Positions 18,017 through 26,600 of a stretch of DNA of 64,000 nucleotides are shown here, piece after piece. Under the pieces are notes generated by a model. It was not told where the DNA came from and did no database searches. It saw nothing but the letters and a program-made list of their open reading frames with translations. Every line of letters starts with the position of its first letter. Position 1 is the stretch's first letter. The position numbers and the translations under genes were made by a program. This DNA is from Vaginella massiliensis (GTDB taxonomy: Bacteria > Bacteroidota > Bacteroidia > Flavobacteriales > Weeksellaceae), in contig NZ_LT593747.1 in NCBI RefSeq assembly GCF_900089075.1, positions 571,238-635,237 of the forward strand. Direction: 5' to 3'.

Positions 18017-18757
18017 TTGAAGTCTATAATTTCATATCCACTTACCATCATATTTTACATAGCATTTGGTTTCACTTTGTTGTTATTTCATGTTATCCAG
18101 ATGATAGCATACCATTTATTTGGCTATCAAGGTCATCACAACAGTGTAAAAGCCATGAATTGGACATTGATGCAATGCACCAAAATATTGGGAACCTCTT
18201 ACAGCTTTTCGGGCAAAGAAAAAATCCCCAAAAATGTGCCCATCGTATTTGTATCCAACCACCAAAGCATGTACGATATTTCACCTATCGAGTGGTATTT
18301 AGAATCATTTCATCCGAAATTCATCAGTAAAAAAGAATTAGGCAAAGGCATTCCTTCGGTGTCGTACAACTTACAAAAAGGAGGCTCTATCCTCATCGAT
18401 CGAAAAAATGCAAAAGAATCCTTGGTACGAATCAAAGCTTTGGCGCAATACATCAAAAAGAATAATTATGCTGCTGTCATCTTTCCCGAAGGGACTCGAA
18501 GCAAAGATGGAATACCGAAACCTTTCAAAGAAAGTGGACTGAAAATTCTTACCAAATATGCCAACAACGGCTATATAGTTCCCATCACGCTCAACAATTC
18601 TTGGAAAATGCAACAGCGAAACTTCCCGATGAATTTAGGCGTCAGCATCACCTTAGACTGTCATGAACCCATTGTCATTTCTGGGACAGATTTTGATGAG
18701 TTATTAAACCAAACCGAATCTGTGATCAAAAGTAAAATTATTCACCCAAAAAACTAA
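18017..18757 (+). CDS. 1-acyl-sn-glycerol-3-phosphate acyltransferase (PlsC family)
   Basis: The enzyme acylates lysophosphatidic acid at sn-2 in membrane phospholipid synthesis. The 246-residue protein has an N-terminal membrane segment (LTIIFYIAFGFTLLLFHVI), NHQSMYD (the HX4D catalytic motif), FISKKELGKGIPSV, and FPEGTRSKDG (the phosphate-binding motif). The frame is open back to a TTG at 17948, but that codon is in a terminator stem and a promoter element lies at 17993-18000. The TTG at 18017, after the purine-rich TAGGAAAAAAAA, is therefore preferred. The acyl-ACP desaturase gene follows 5 bases later, making a lipid-synthesis pair. Confidence 0.9.
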   Translation: MKSIISYPLTIIFYIAFGFTLLLFHVIQMIAYHLFGYQGHHNSVKAMNWTLMQCTKILGTSYSFSGKEKIPKNVPIVFVSNHQSMYDISPIEWYLESFHPKFISKKELGKGIPSVSYNLQKGGSILIDRKNAKESLVRIKALAQYIKKNNYAAVIFPEGTRSKDGIPKPFKESGLKILTKYANNGYIVPITLNNSWKMQQRNFPMNLGVSITLDCHEPIVISGTDFDELLNQTESVIKSKIIHPKN

Positions 18758-18762
18758 AAACA

Positions 18763-19761
18763 ATGTCTATCTATAATGTAAGAAAAGAAGTCATGTTGTT
18801 GATCGAGAAAGACGTAGATCGATACATGGATCAATACCTGATTCCGGTAGAAAAGATTTGGCAACCCTCAGATTTTCTACCCGATTCGCAAAGTGATAAT
18901 TTCTACGACGAAATAAAAGAACTGCGAGAATTGGCTAAAGATTTACCCGATGATTTTTGGGTAACATTAGTTGGCGATACCATTACAGAAGAAGCCTTAC
19001 CAACGTACGAATCATGGTTGATGCAACTAGACGGTGTGCATCGCCAAGACGGCGAATACCAAGAAAATGGCTGGGCAAAATGGATAAGACATTGGACAGG
19101 TGAAGAAAACAGACATGGCGATATTTTGAATAAATATTTGTATCTCTCTGGAAGAATCAATATGCGAGAAGTAGAAATATCTACACACCATTTGATCAAC
19201 GACGGATTTGATATTGGGACGTCGCACGATCCTTACCGAAACTTTGTTTACACGAGTTTTCAAGAGTTAGCGACATACATTTCTCACAACAATGTAGCCA
19301 GAATTGCGAAACAATACGGAGCAAAAAACATTGCCAAAATGTGCAAAATAATTGCAGGCGACGAAATGCGTCACCACCTAGCCTATTGCGAATTTGTGAG
19401 AAGAATCTTCGAGGTAGACGCAAGCGAAATGATGTTGGCAGTACAATACATGTTCAAACTAAAAATTGTGATGCCTGCGCATTTTCTCAGAGAATCGGGC
19501 GATGCGATCGGTAAACTATTCGAGCCATTCTCCGATGCCGCTCAGCGATTAGGTGTATATACAGCTTTTGACTATATCGATATTATGGAAAAATTAATCG
19601 GAATGTGGAAAATAGACCAAATCACAGGGCTCACGCCAGAGGCAGAAAAAGCACGTGATTTCATCATGAAATTCCCAAGTCGAATGAGAAGAATTTCTGA
19701 ACGAATTAGAATTCCTGAACATGGACCACAATTCAAATGGTTGATTCCGGCAACGGTCTAA
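18763..19761 (+). CDS. Acyl-ACP desaturase (ferritin-like diiron, FA_desaturase_2)
   Basis: The 332-residue protein belongs to the soluble stearoyl-ACP desaturase family, better known from plants and actinobacteria. The diiron ligands appear as two EX2H sets: GEENRHGD near residue 110 and GDEMRHHLAYCEF near residue 205, with additional glutamates in EEALPTYE and FQELATY. It would introduce a cis double bond into acyl-ACP, using ferredoxin and oxygen. The position 5 bases after plsC suggests the product fatty acid goes straight into phospholipid. A terminator follows at 19786. Confidence 0.9.
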   Translation: MSIYNVRKEVMLLIEKDVDRYMDQYLIPVEKIWQPSDFLPDSQSDNFYDEIKELRELAKDLPDDFWVTLVGDTITEEALPTYESWLMQLDGVHRQDGEYQENGWAKWIRHWTGEENRHGDILNKYLYLSGRINMREVEISTHHLINDGFDIGTSHDPYRNFVYTSFQELATYISHNNVARIAKQYGAKNIAKMCKIIAGDEMRHHLAYCEFVRRIFEVDASEMMLAVQYMFKLKIVMPAHFLRESGDAIGKLFEPFSDAAQRLGVYTAFDYIDIMEKLIGMWKIDQITGLTPEAEKARDFIMKFPSRMRRISERIRIPEHGPQFKWLIPATV

Positions 19762-19785
19762 AAGCCTTGTACCATCAAAAAAATC

Positions 19786-19822
19786 ATGTGGTTTTCGCTT
19801 CGGGGATAATCACATTTTTTTA
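19786..19822 (+). terminator. Intrinsic terminator after the desaturase gene
   Basis: ATGTGGTT (19786-19793) pairs with AATCACAT (19808-19815) with one G-T, followed by seven T. Confidence 0.6.
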
Positions 19823-19891
19823 TATTTTGCATAATTTTATAAACAAATCAACAAGAACAGGTGAATTTCATCTCCTACCTATCCATAAAAA

Positions 19892-21130
19892 ATGAAAAAA
19901 ATAGCGTCACTTTTTATTAATTCCTACAAAGGCTTGTCCAACGAATCTTGGATGCTCGCCGTGGTAATGCTCATCAATCGTGCTGGCTCTATGGTTTTAC
20001 CTTTTTTGGGAATTTACATGACCGATGTTTTAGGATTCAGTTTTCAACAAGTTGGCTTTGCCTTGAGTTGTTTTGGTATTGGATCGGTCATCGGATCCTA
20101 TGCTGGCGGTTGGCTAACCGATAAATTGGGTGAATTCAAGGTGCAGACCACGAGTTTGTTTCTAAGTGCCCCCATGTTTCTACTGTTGATTTTTTTCAAA
20201 TCATTCGAAAGCATATCACTCATTATCTTGATACAGAGCATTATAAGCGAAACATTCCGACCTGCCAATTCGGTGGCCATTACCAAACATGCCAAGCCTA
20301 AGAATATTACCCGATCTTTCTCGCTCAATCGAATGGCGATCAATCTCGGATTTTCGATTGGCCCTTCTTTGGGCGGAATTTTATCGGGGATTTCATATGA
20401 TTTTCTATTCATATTCAATTCATTAACCTATCTCTTAGCAGGTTTGGTATATTATTTCTATTTCCGAAATAAAAAACACAAAAATTCGACCGAACAGGCC
20501 GAATCGGTTGACATCAAAATCTTGAAACAAAAAGAACGCTCGCCTTATCGCGACTGGATTTTCATAGCGTTTTGCCTATTTTGTACCTTTTTCAGTATTG
20601 CGTTTTTTCAGTTTTTCAATACTCTTCCACTTTTTTACCGAGAAGTGGCACAACTCTCGCCTACTGTCATCGGTCTAATTTTGGGCTTTAATGGTCTGTT
20701 GGTGGTGTCGTTGGAGATGATTTTGGTTCATTATACCGAAAAAAGATTTACCGTCACTCAAATCATTGCAGGAGGTTCTATACTCTCTGCTCTTTCTTAC
20801 ACTTTTATTGGAATCGATCATTCTTTGATTTTCATTTTTCTGAGTATGATTTTTTTGAGTGTGGGCGAAATTCTAGCGCTCCCCTTCATGTCTACGGTGA
20901 CTGCAATGCGCTCTGGCGTTTACAACAAAGGAGCCTATATGGGACTCAACGGAATGTCTTTTTCGCTGGCTTTTATCATTGCGCCAACCCTTTGTACCTA
21001 TATCGCTGATCGATACGGATTCGATATCTTATGGTTCGGAAGTGCTATCATGCTTCTTTTCACAGCGATAGGATTTTATTTAATTATTCCTAAATTGTTT
21101 ACCAATTCGAAACAAAAAACAACGATATGA
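19892..21130 (+). CDS. MFS transporter
   Basis: The 412-residue protein has about 12 hydrophobic segments and the major-facilitator motif between helices 2 and 3 (GSYAGGWLTDKLGEFKV, about residues 68-84). The first half has the family sequence NRAGSMVLPFLGIYMTDVLG and the second half repeats the fold after a cytoplasmic loop rich in Lys/Asp (about 195-230). It resembles drug- or metabolite-efflux MFS proteins (MdtH/YttB-like) but the substrate is unknown. Its last four bases overlap the start of the adenosyltransferase gene, so it heads a run with ATR and thiamine pyrophosphokinase. Confidence 0.88.
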   Translation: MKKIASLFINSYKGLSNESWMLAVVMLINRAGSMVLPFLGIYMTDVLGFSFQQVGFALSCFGIGSVIGSYAGGWLTDKLGEFKVQTTSLFLSAPMFLLLIFFKSFESISLIILIQSIISETFRPANSVAITKHAKPKNITRSFSLNRMAINLGFSIGPSLGGILSGISYDFLFIFNSLTYLLAGLVYYFYFRNKKHKNSTEQAESVDIKILKQKERSPYRDWIFIAFCLFCTFFSIAFFQFFNTLPLFYREVAQLSPTVIGLILGFNGLLVVSLEMILVHYTEKRFTVTQIIAGGSILSALSYTFIGIDHSLIFIFLSMIFLSVGEILALPFMSTVTAMRSGVYNKGAYMGLNGMSFSLAFIIAPTLCTYIADRYGFDILWFGSAIMLLFTAIGFYLIIPKLFTNSKQKTTI

Positions 21131-21693
21131 AAATCTATACCAAAACAGGTGATCTGGGAACTACCAGCTTGTATGGCGGAACCAAAGTGTCGAAAAGCAA
21201 TTTGAAAATTGATTCGTACGGCACTGTCGATGAACTGAATTCTGTCATTGGCCTTGTGCGTAGCTATGCCATTCCGGATTCGTATATAGACCAACTGATT
21301 GTGATACAAAAAGACTTATTCAACCTTGGAGCAGAGCTTGCAACACCAGTAGAGAAACTGATGCTTGCCAATGGTAAACCTCGCTTGAGTGCCGTTATCG
21401 AAACTGCTGACATCGAAAAATTGGAACATTGGATAGACGAGATTGAAGAAAGTTTGGAACCACTCACTCATTTTATCTTGCCTGGCGGTAGCCTTTGTTC
21501 TGCACAAGCACACTTTGCACGCACTGTTTGCAGACGAGCAGAACGCATCACGGTTGCCTTGCGAGAAGTGGAGGAGATTCGGGTCGAACTAGCTCAATAC
21601 CTCAATCGCTTGTCAGACTATCTTTTCACTTTGGCTAGAGCTTTGGCTAAAATAGATGGAATCGAAGAAGTAAAATGGATACCTGGAGAATAA
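21127..21693 (+). CDS. Cob(I)alamin adenosyltransferase, PduO type
   Basis: The 188-residue enzyme transfers the 5'-deoxyadenosyl group of ATP to cob(I)alamin. It has the ATP-binding N-terminus KIYTKTGDLGTTSLYGG, DSYGTVDELNSVIGL, the FILPGGSLCSAQAHFARTVCRRAER segment split across conserved helices, and the C-terminal LNRLSDYLFTLAR. It starts 4 bases inside the MFS gene, and the thiamine pyrophosphokinase gene starts directly after its stop. Both downstream products are cofactors, so the transporter could handle a cofactor precursor; that last point is inference. Confidence 0.93.
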   Translation: MKIYTKTGDLGTTSLYGGTKVSKSNLKIDSYGTVDELNSVIGLVRSYAIPDSYIDQLIVIQKDLFNLGAELATPVEKLMLANGKPRLSAVIETADIEKLEHWIDEIEESLEPLTHFILPGGSLCSAQAHFARTVCRRAERITVALREVEEIRVELAQYLNRLSDYLFTLARALAKIDGIEEVKWIPGE

Positions 21694-22299
21694 ATGAAAG
21701 TTGCATTATTCATAAATGGTGAACCGCCAAATTTCAAGATAGACCTTCGACAATACGACTATATCCATTGCACAGACGGAGCTTTGCATTACCTTTCGAT
21801 TTGGGGCATCGATCCCGACATTATTTCTGGTGACTTTGATTCTGGTGTCGTAGACGAAAATAATGAGGAAATAGAAATTATTTCGACCCCAGACCAAAAT
21901 TTTACAGATTTCGAAAAAGCCTTGCAAATCCTATACACCAAAGGCGCCGAGACGGTTCATGTCTACGGAGCAAGCGGAAGGCAACAAGATCATTTTTTAG
22001 GAAATCTTTCGGGTGCTTATCGTTTCAAAGACAAAATGACTTTAATTTTTTTTGATAATTACAGTTATTATTTCTTTGCAGATAAAAAACTCGAATTAGA
22101 CGGATATAAAAATCGAACAATCTCACTCTACCCTTTTCCAGAAGCTACCAATATCGTGACCAAAGGTTTGGCATATCCTTTGTCGTATGAATCATTGAAT
22201 ATTTTAAACAGAATCGGCACACGCAATGTTGCCACCGAAGATCGGGTAACCATTGAATACGAATCTGGCGACCTGATTGTTTTTGTAATGAATGATTAA
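21694..22299 (+). CDS. Thiamine pyrophosphokinase
   Basis: The 201-residue protein converts thiamine and ATP to thiamine pyrophosphate. Family motifs: CTDGALHYL, IISGDFDSG (the acidic Mg/ATP site), STPDQNFTDFEKAL, and VYGASGRQQDHFLGNLS, where the GxxGGRxDH-type thiamine-binding loop is recognisable. The C-terminal beta domain is present (GLAYPLSYESLNI, VTIEYESGDLIVFV). It follows the adenosyltransferase with no gap and precedes the SIMPL gene by 23 bases. Confidence 0.92.
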   Translation: MKVALFINGEPPNFKIDLRQYDYIHCTDGALHYLSIWGIDPDIISGDFDSGVVDENNEEIEIISTPDQNFTDFEKALQILYTKGAETVHVYGASGRQQDHFLGNLSGAYRFKDKMTLIFFDNYSYYFFADKKLELDGYKNRTISLYPFPEATNIVTKGLAYPLSYESLNILNRIGTRNVATEDRVTIEYESGDLIVFVMND

Positions 22300-22322
22300 A
22301 CCATAAATTAAATCCAATAAAA

Positions 22323-23057
22323 ATGAAAAACTATTATATCATCACCTCTGCTATTGCTGCCGTAGCCATCATTTTAGCTGCATTGTTTTTGGGCAGTTCT
22401 TACAAGTATAAATACAAATCACAAGACCGAATCAATGTGGTCGGAAATGCCAAACAAGATTTTGAGTCGGATTTGATTGTCTGGAGCGGGAGTTTTATGA
22501 AAAAAGATTACGACCTGAAAACGGCTTCCGAAGCCCTGAATAGTGACAAAGTTACCGTGCTGAATTACCTAAAAAACAAGGGAATAAAAGAAAATGAAAT
22601 TACCTTTGATGCCGTGCAAATCAACCGAGATTTCAATTACATCACCCGAGAAGACGGTTCATCTTACCGAGAATTTACGGGCTATGAATTGACGCAATTT
22701 GTGACCATAGAATCTAAAGAAATAGACCGGATTGAAAAAGTATCACGAGAGATCACCGACCTCATCTCACAAGGTATAGAGCTCAACTCTAGTCAGCCAA
22801 GTTATTATTACAGCAAACTAGAAGATTTGAAGTTGGAACTGATAAAAAAAGCATCAGAAAACGGACGACAACGCGCCGAAAATATTGCCTCTGAATCGAA
22901 AGCGTCTCTCGGAAGTTTACGAAATGCCGACTTAGGAATCTTTCAAATCACAGGGCAAAATTCTAACGAGGATTATTCTTATGGTGGCGCATTCAACACC
23001 ACATCGCGTGCCAAAACAGCGAACATCACCGTAAGACTGAGTTATCAAGCAAAATAA
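22323..23057 (+). CDS. SIMPL domain (DUF541) envelope protein
   Basis: The 244-residue protein has one N-terminal hydrophobic anchor (YIITSAIAAVAIILAALFLG, residues 5-24) and a SIMPL domain: DRINVVGNAKQDFESDLIVW opens it, EITFDAVQINRDF and GYELTQFVTIES lie in the middle, and ENGRQRAENIASESK with a closing TANITVRLSYQ ends it. SIMPL proteins form oligomers at the envelope and have been tied to several stresses; function here is unknown. It is probably the last gene of the run starting with the MFS transporter and ends at a good terminator. Confidence 0.88.
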   Translation: MKNYYIITSAIAAVAIILAALFLGSSYKYKYKSQDRINVVGNAKQDFESDLIVWSGSFMKKDYDLKTASEALNSDKVTVLNYLKNKGIKENEITFDAVQINRDFNYITREDGSSYREFTGYELTQFVTIESKEIDRIEKVSREITDLISQGIELNSSQPSYYYSKLEDLKLELIKKASENGRQRAENIASESKASLGSLRNADLGIFQITGQNSNEDYSYGGAFNTTSRAKTANITVRLSYQAK

Positions 23058-23074
23058 TATTACCCAAAAAACAA

Positions 23075-23104
23075 AAAAATCCATCATGGCTGATGGATTT
23101 TTTT
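23075..23104 (+). terminator. Intrinsic terminator after the SIMPL gene
   Basis: AAATCCATCA pairs with TGATGGATTT (23091-23100), followed by a T-run. The A-run on the left may let it also serve valS from the other side. Confidence 0.85.
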
Positions 23105-23136
23105 ATGATGGTAAAAAGAATTGAATCTGCAAAAGT

Positions 23137-25758
23137 TTATAACGCTGCTAATTGTTCTTCGATCTGAGCAATTTTGGCTAAGGCATCGGCTTCTTTTTTG
23201 CGCTCAGTGTTGATTACTTGCTCTGGTGCACCGTTCACAAATTTTTCGTTTGATAATTTTTTACGTACAGAATTCAAAAACCCTTGATTGTATTCCAGTT
23301 CTTTTTGTAATTTTTTACGCTCAGCTTCCACATCGATCTTATCCGACATCGGAATCATAAATTCTAATGTACCCACACGGAATCCGAAACCTTTTTCGGG
23401 TTTTTCAGCTGTATTGAAGTTAGCAACATTTCCTAATTTAGAAAATACATCAACATAAATTTCGCTCGTTGCTTGTGCGTCGGCAAAAACCTCTAACGCT
23501 TCTTTCGGTGACATTCCTTTTTCTGATCGCAAGCCTCGTATTGCTGTGGTGGCTTCTTTGGTATTTTCGAAAACTCTAATAACCGTTTCGTCGAAAGTCG
23601 TTACTGCCGGATATTGTGTAATTATCAAGGCTTCTTCCTTTGTTCTTTCTGCAATCAAATGCCAAATTTCTTCGGTGAGAAAAGGCATAAACGGATGTAA
23701 CACTTTGAGAACATTTTCTAAAAAACTAATGGTTGCCTCGTATGTTTTACGGTCAATTGGTTCACCAAAGGCTGGTTTGATGACTTCTAAATACCACGAA
23801 CAGAAATCGTCCCAAATCAATTTATAAATACTCATCAGAGCGTCTGACAAGCGGTATTGGTTGTAATTGTTTTCGATCTCTGCAAAGGCTTGTTGAAAGC
23901 GGTTTTCGAACCAAGTAATTGCGGTGGCTTGGGTAGAAGATTGTTGACAATTTTCATCTATTTCCCAACCTTTTATCAATCGGAAAGCGTTCCAAATCTT
24001 ATTGGCGAAATTTCGTCCTTGTAAACACAATTCTACATCGAACGGCAAATCGTTTCCGGCTGGAGCGGTGAGCAACATTCCCATGCGTGTAGCATCTGCT
24101 CCGTATTCTTGCATCAGGGCTATGGGATCTGGTGAATTTCCTAGAGATTTAGACATTTTTCTACCCAATTTATCCCTTACGATTCCTGTAAAATAGACAT
24201 TTTCGAAAGGTTTTTCGTCTAAGAATTCGTAGCCTGCCATGATCATTCTTGCTACCCAAAAGAAAATAATATCTGGTCCCGTTACCAAATCTTGCGTTGG
24301 GTAGTAATAATTAATTTCTTCGTTGTTTGGATTATTGATACCATCGAAAACCGAAAATGGCCAGATCCAAGATGAAAACCATGTGTCCAAAACATCATCA
24401 GATTGTTTTAGGTCAGACAAGTTCAACTCGGGATTATTGTTTTTTTCTCGTGCCAAGGTCAAGGCTTCTTCTGGCGTCATGGCAACCACAAAATCTTCGC
24501 TACCTTCACCGTAGAAATAAGCTGGTATTTGATGTCCCCACCAAAGTTGTCGAGAAATATTCCAATCGGTAATATTTTCCATCCAATTGCGGTAGGTATT
24601 TTTGAATTTTGGCGGATGAAATTTTATTACATCATTCATTACATTATCCAATGCAGGTTTGGCCAAATCGGCCATCTTCAGAAACCATTGATCAGAAATT
24701 TTTGGTTCGATAACGACTCCTGTGCGTTCTGAAGTTCCTACATTATTGGTGTAATTTTCTACTTTTTCGAGGAGGCCTTTTTCTTCTAATTCTTTTTCAA
24801 TTTCTTTTCGAACTTTGAATCGGTCCATTCCTTGATAATGCAAACCGTTTTCGTTGAGTTTAGCATCATCGGTAAAAATATCAATAAAATCTAGATTATG
24901 TTTTGTTCCTAAATTATAGTCATTATGGTCATGTGCTGGTGTTACTTTTAGGCAACCTGTACCAAATTCTAAATCGACATATTCGTCTTGAATAATTTTT
25001 ATTTTTCGGTTGACAATCGGTACGATTACTTCCTTGTCCTTTAGCCATTGGTAACGTTCATCTTCTGGATGGATGCATACTGCTGTATCACCAAAAATAG
25101 TTTCTGGGCGCGTAGTTGCTACAACGATATATTGATCGGTTCCCTCTACCTGATATTTGAGATGGTATAATTTCCCGTTTTTTTCTTTATAAATTACCTC
25201 TTCGTCAGAAATATTAGTTTTAGCTTCTGGATCCCAATTTACCATGCGATAACCGCGGTAGATGAGTCCTTTATTGTACAAGTTCACAAACACTTGTTGC
25301 ACCGCTTTGGATAAGCTTTCGTTCATAGTGAATTGCGTTCTATCCCAATCACACGATGCGCCCAAAGTTTTCAGTTGTTCTAAGATGACACCGCCATATT
25401 CATGGGTCCAATCCCAAGCGTGTTCCAAGAATTTTTCGCGGCCGATATCAAATTTAGAGATGCCTTGTTCTTTGAGTTTGGCAACCACTTTTGCTTCTGT
25501 TGCAATGGAAGCATGATCGGTCCCTGGCACCCAACAAGCATTGTAGCCTTTCATGCGTGCTCTGCGTATCAGTACATCTTGTATAGTGTTGTTTAGCATA
25601 TGTCCCATATGCAGAACTCCGGTAACATTGGGTGGCGGAATAACGATGGTGTACGGTTCTCTGTGATCTGGTGTAGAACGAAAATATTGATGCTCTAACC
25701 AATACTTATACCATTTTTTTTCTACGGTTTGGGGAGAATATTTAGATGCTATTTCCAT
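23137..25758 (-). CDS. valS: Valyl-tRNA synthetase
   Basis: The class I enzyme charges tRNA-Val. The 873-residue protein has the HIGH-type motif in [16 protein letters not shown] (about residues 42-57), the editing domain CP1 with [19 protein letters not shown] (about 215-235), [15 protein letters not shown], the KMSKS loop in [14 protein letters not shown] (near 535-550), an anticodon-binding helical domain, and a C-terminal coiled coil typical of ValS ([17 protein letters not shown]). Length is normal for the family. It is transcribed alone; no T-box leader is expected in this phylum and none is seen. Confidence 0.97.
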   Translation of the reverse strand: MEIASKYSPQTVEKKWYKYWLEHQYFRSTPDHREPYTIVIPPPNVTGVLHMGHMLNNTIQDVLIRRARMKGYNACWVPGTDHASIATEAKVVAKLKEQGISKFDIGREKFLEHAWDWTHEYGGVILEQLKTLGASCDWDRTQFTMNESLSKAVQQVFVNLYNKGLIYRGYRMVNWDPEAKTNISDEEVIYKEKNGKLYHLKYQVEGTDQYIVVATTRPETIFGDTAVCIHPEDERYQWLKDKEVIVPIVNRKIKIIQDEYVDLEFGTGCLKVTPAHDHNDYNLGTKHNLDFIDIFTDDAKLNENGLHYQGMDRFKVRKEIEKELEEKGLLEKVENYTNNVGTSERTGVVIEPKISDQWFLKMADLAKPALDNVMNDVIKFHPPKFKNTYRNWMENITDWNISRQLWWGHQIPAYFYGEGSEDFVVAMTPEEALTLAREKNNNPELNLSDLKQSDDVLDTWFSSWIWPFSVFDGINNPNNEEINYYYPTQDLVTGPDIIFFWVARMIMAGYEFLDEKPFENVYFTGIVRDKLGRKMSKSLGNSPDPIALMQEYGADATRMGMLLTAPAGNDLPFDVELCLQGRNFANKIWNAFRLIKGWEIDENCQQSSTQATAITWFENRFQQAFAEIENNYNQYRLSDALMSIYKLIWDDFCSWYLEVIKPAFGEPIDRKTYEATISFLENVLKVLHPFMPFLTEEIWHLIAERTKEEALIITQYPAVTTFDETVIRVFENTKEATTAIRGLRSEKGMSPKEALEVFADAQATSEIYVDVFSKLGNVANFNTAEKPEKGFGFRVGTLEFMIPMSDKIDVEAERKKLQKELEYNQGFLNSVRKKLSNEKFVNGAPEQVINTERKKEADALAKIAQIEEQLAAL

Positions 25759-25839
25759 GTAATTGTTTTTCTTTCTAAATTCTAAGATTGCGAGTGTAAA
25801 AATAGATATTTATGTTGTTTTTTCGGTAGGATGGTTTTT

Positions 25840-26502
25840 TTATTTTTCACTGACCAACAAACTTGAGGTTACTTGATGGCTAAAGACTTCTTTTTTGTTG
25901 TTTTTCAGGATTTCTATCGTCATCGTTCCATCGTAGGCTTCTACTGCCAAAACTTTGATTTGGTCGTTGAGTTGAATGTTTTTTGAATTGAGGAATTTTA
26001 GAAAATCTTCTGAAGAATTGGTTACCGCCACTATTTGTACAATGGTATCGCAAGGTATAGAAGATAGTTTATTATAATTCAACGGGATCAAATTTCCTTG
26101 CTTATCTGGAATTGGTGAGCCGTGCGGATCGATTTTTGGGTAATTTAACATCTGATCCATTTTGTCAAAAAATAAAGTGCTCTGTATATGCTCTATTTGC
26201 TCGGCAACTTCATGGACTTCTTCCCAACCAAAGCCCATTTTCTCTACTAAGAACATTTCGGTTAATCGATGTTTACGAACAATTAAAGCAGCTTTTATCA
26301 ATCCTTTTTGGGTTAACCTCAAAGGTTTGTAACTGGTATAATATACCAATTCTTTTTCGGCCAACTTTTTCATCATACTATTTACCGTTGGCATTTTAAT
26401 ATTGAGCCACTCACTCAATTCTTTCACAGCCACCTCTTCTACTCCATTTTTCGACAAATGAAATAAGGCTTTTAGGTAGTTTTCTTCGATTGATGAATTC
26501 AT
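25840..26502 (-). CDS. DtxR/MntR-family metal-dependent transcriptional repressor
   Basis: The 220-residue protein has an N-terminal winged helix (EENYLKALFHLSKNG, VKELSEWLNIKMPTVNSMMKKLAEKELVYY), a dimerisation/metal-binding domain (about 65-140, with RKHRLTEMFLVEKMGFGWEEVHEVAEQIEHIQS and its clustered His/Glu ligands) and a C-terminal FeoA/SH3-like domain from about 150. Such proteins use Fe(II) or Mn(II) as corepressor. The ATG at 26502 gives the family start; the 12 codons of extra frame upstream overlap its own promoter element. It diverges from a TonB-dependent receptor gene, with a palindrome between them, so it probably represses that receptor and possibly itself. Confidence 0.92.
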   Translation of the reverse strand: MNSSIEENYLKALFHLSKNGVEEVAVKELSEWLNIKMPTVNSMMKKLAEKELVYYTSYKPLRLTQKGLIKAALIVRKHRLTEMFLVEKMGFGWEEVHEVAEQIEHIQSTLFFDKMDQMLNYPKIDPHGSPIPDKQGNLIPLNYNKLSSIPCDTIVQIVAVTNSSEDFLKFLNSKNIQLNDQIKVLAVEAYDGTMTIEILKNNKKEVFSHQVTSSLLVSEK

Positions 26503-26506
26503 GAAA

Positions 26507-26514
26507 CAAAGATA
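26507..26514 (-). promoter_or_regulatory. -7 element of the DtxR-type gene, very close to the start codon
   Basis: TATCTTTG on the minus strand (26514-26507) matches TAnnTTTG. It ends only five bases before the ATG at 26502, which would give an almost leaderless mRNA. Confidence 0.5.
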
Positions 26515-26557
26515 AAAATAACAATTTGCATTTACCATTATTAGTTTATTAAATAAT

Positions 26558-26581
26558 AATTGTTAGATTTGTCTAATAATT
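26558..26581. promoter_or_regulatory. Palindromic operator overlapping the receptor promoter
   Basis: AATTGTTAGA (26558-26567) and TCTAATAATT (26572-26581) form 10-base arms with one mismatch around TTTG. The core TTAGA-TTTG-TCTAA is perfect and resembles DtxR-family boxes (TTAGG...CCTAA type). The bases 26564-26571 (TAGATTTG) are at the same time an exact TAnnTTTG promoter element for the receptor gene, whose ATG is at 26601. A bound repressor would sit on the -7 element. Confidence 0.65.
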
Positions 26582-26600
26582 TAATTTTACAATAATAAAT

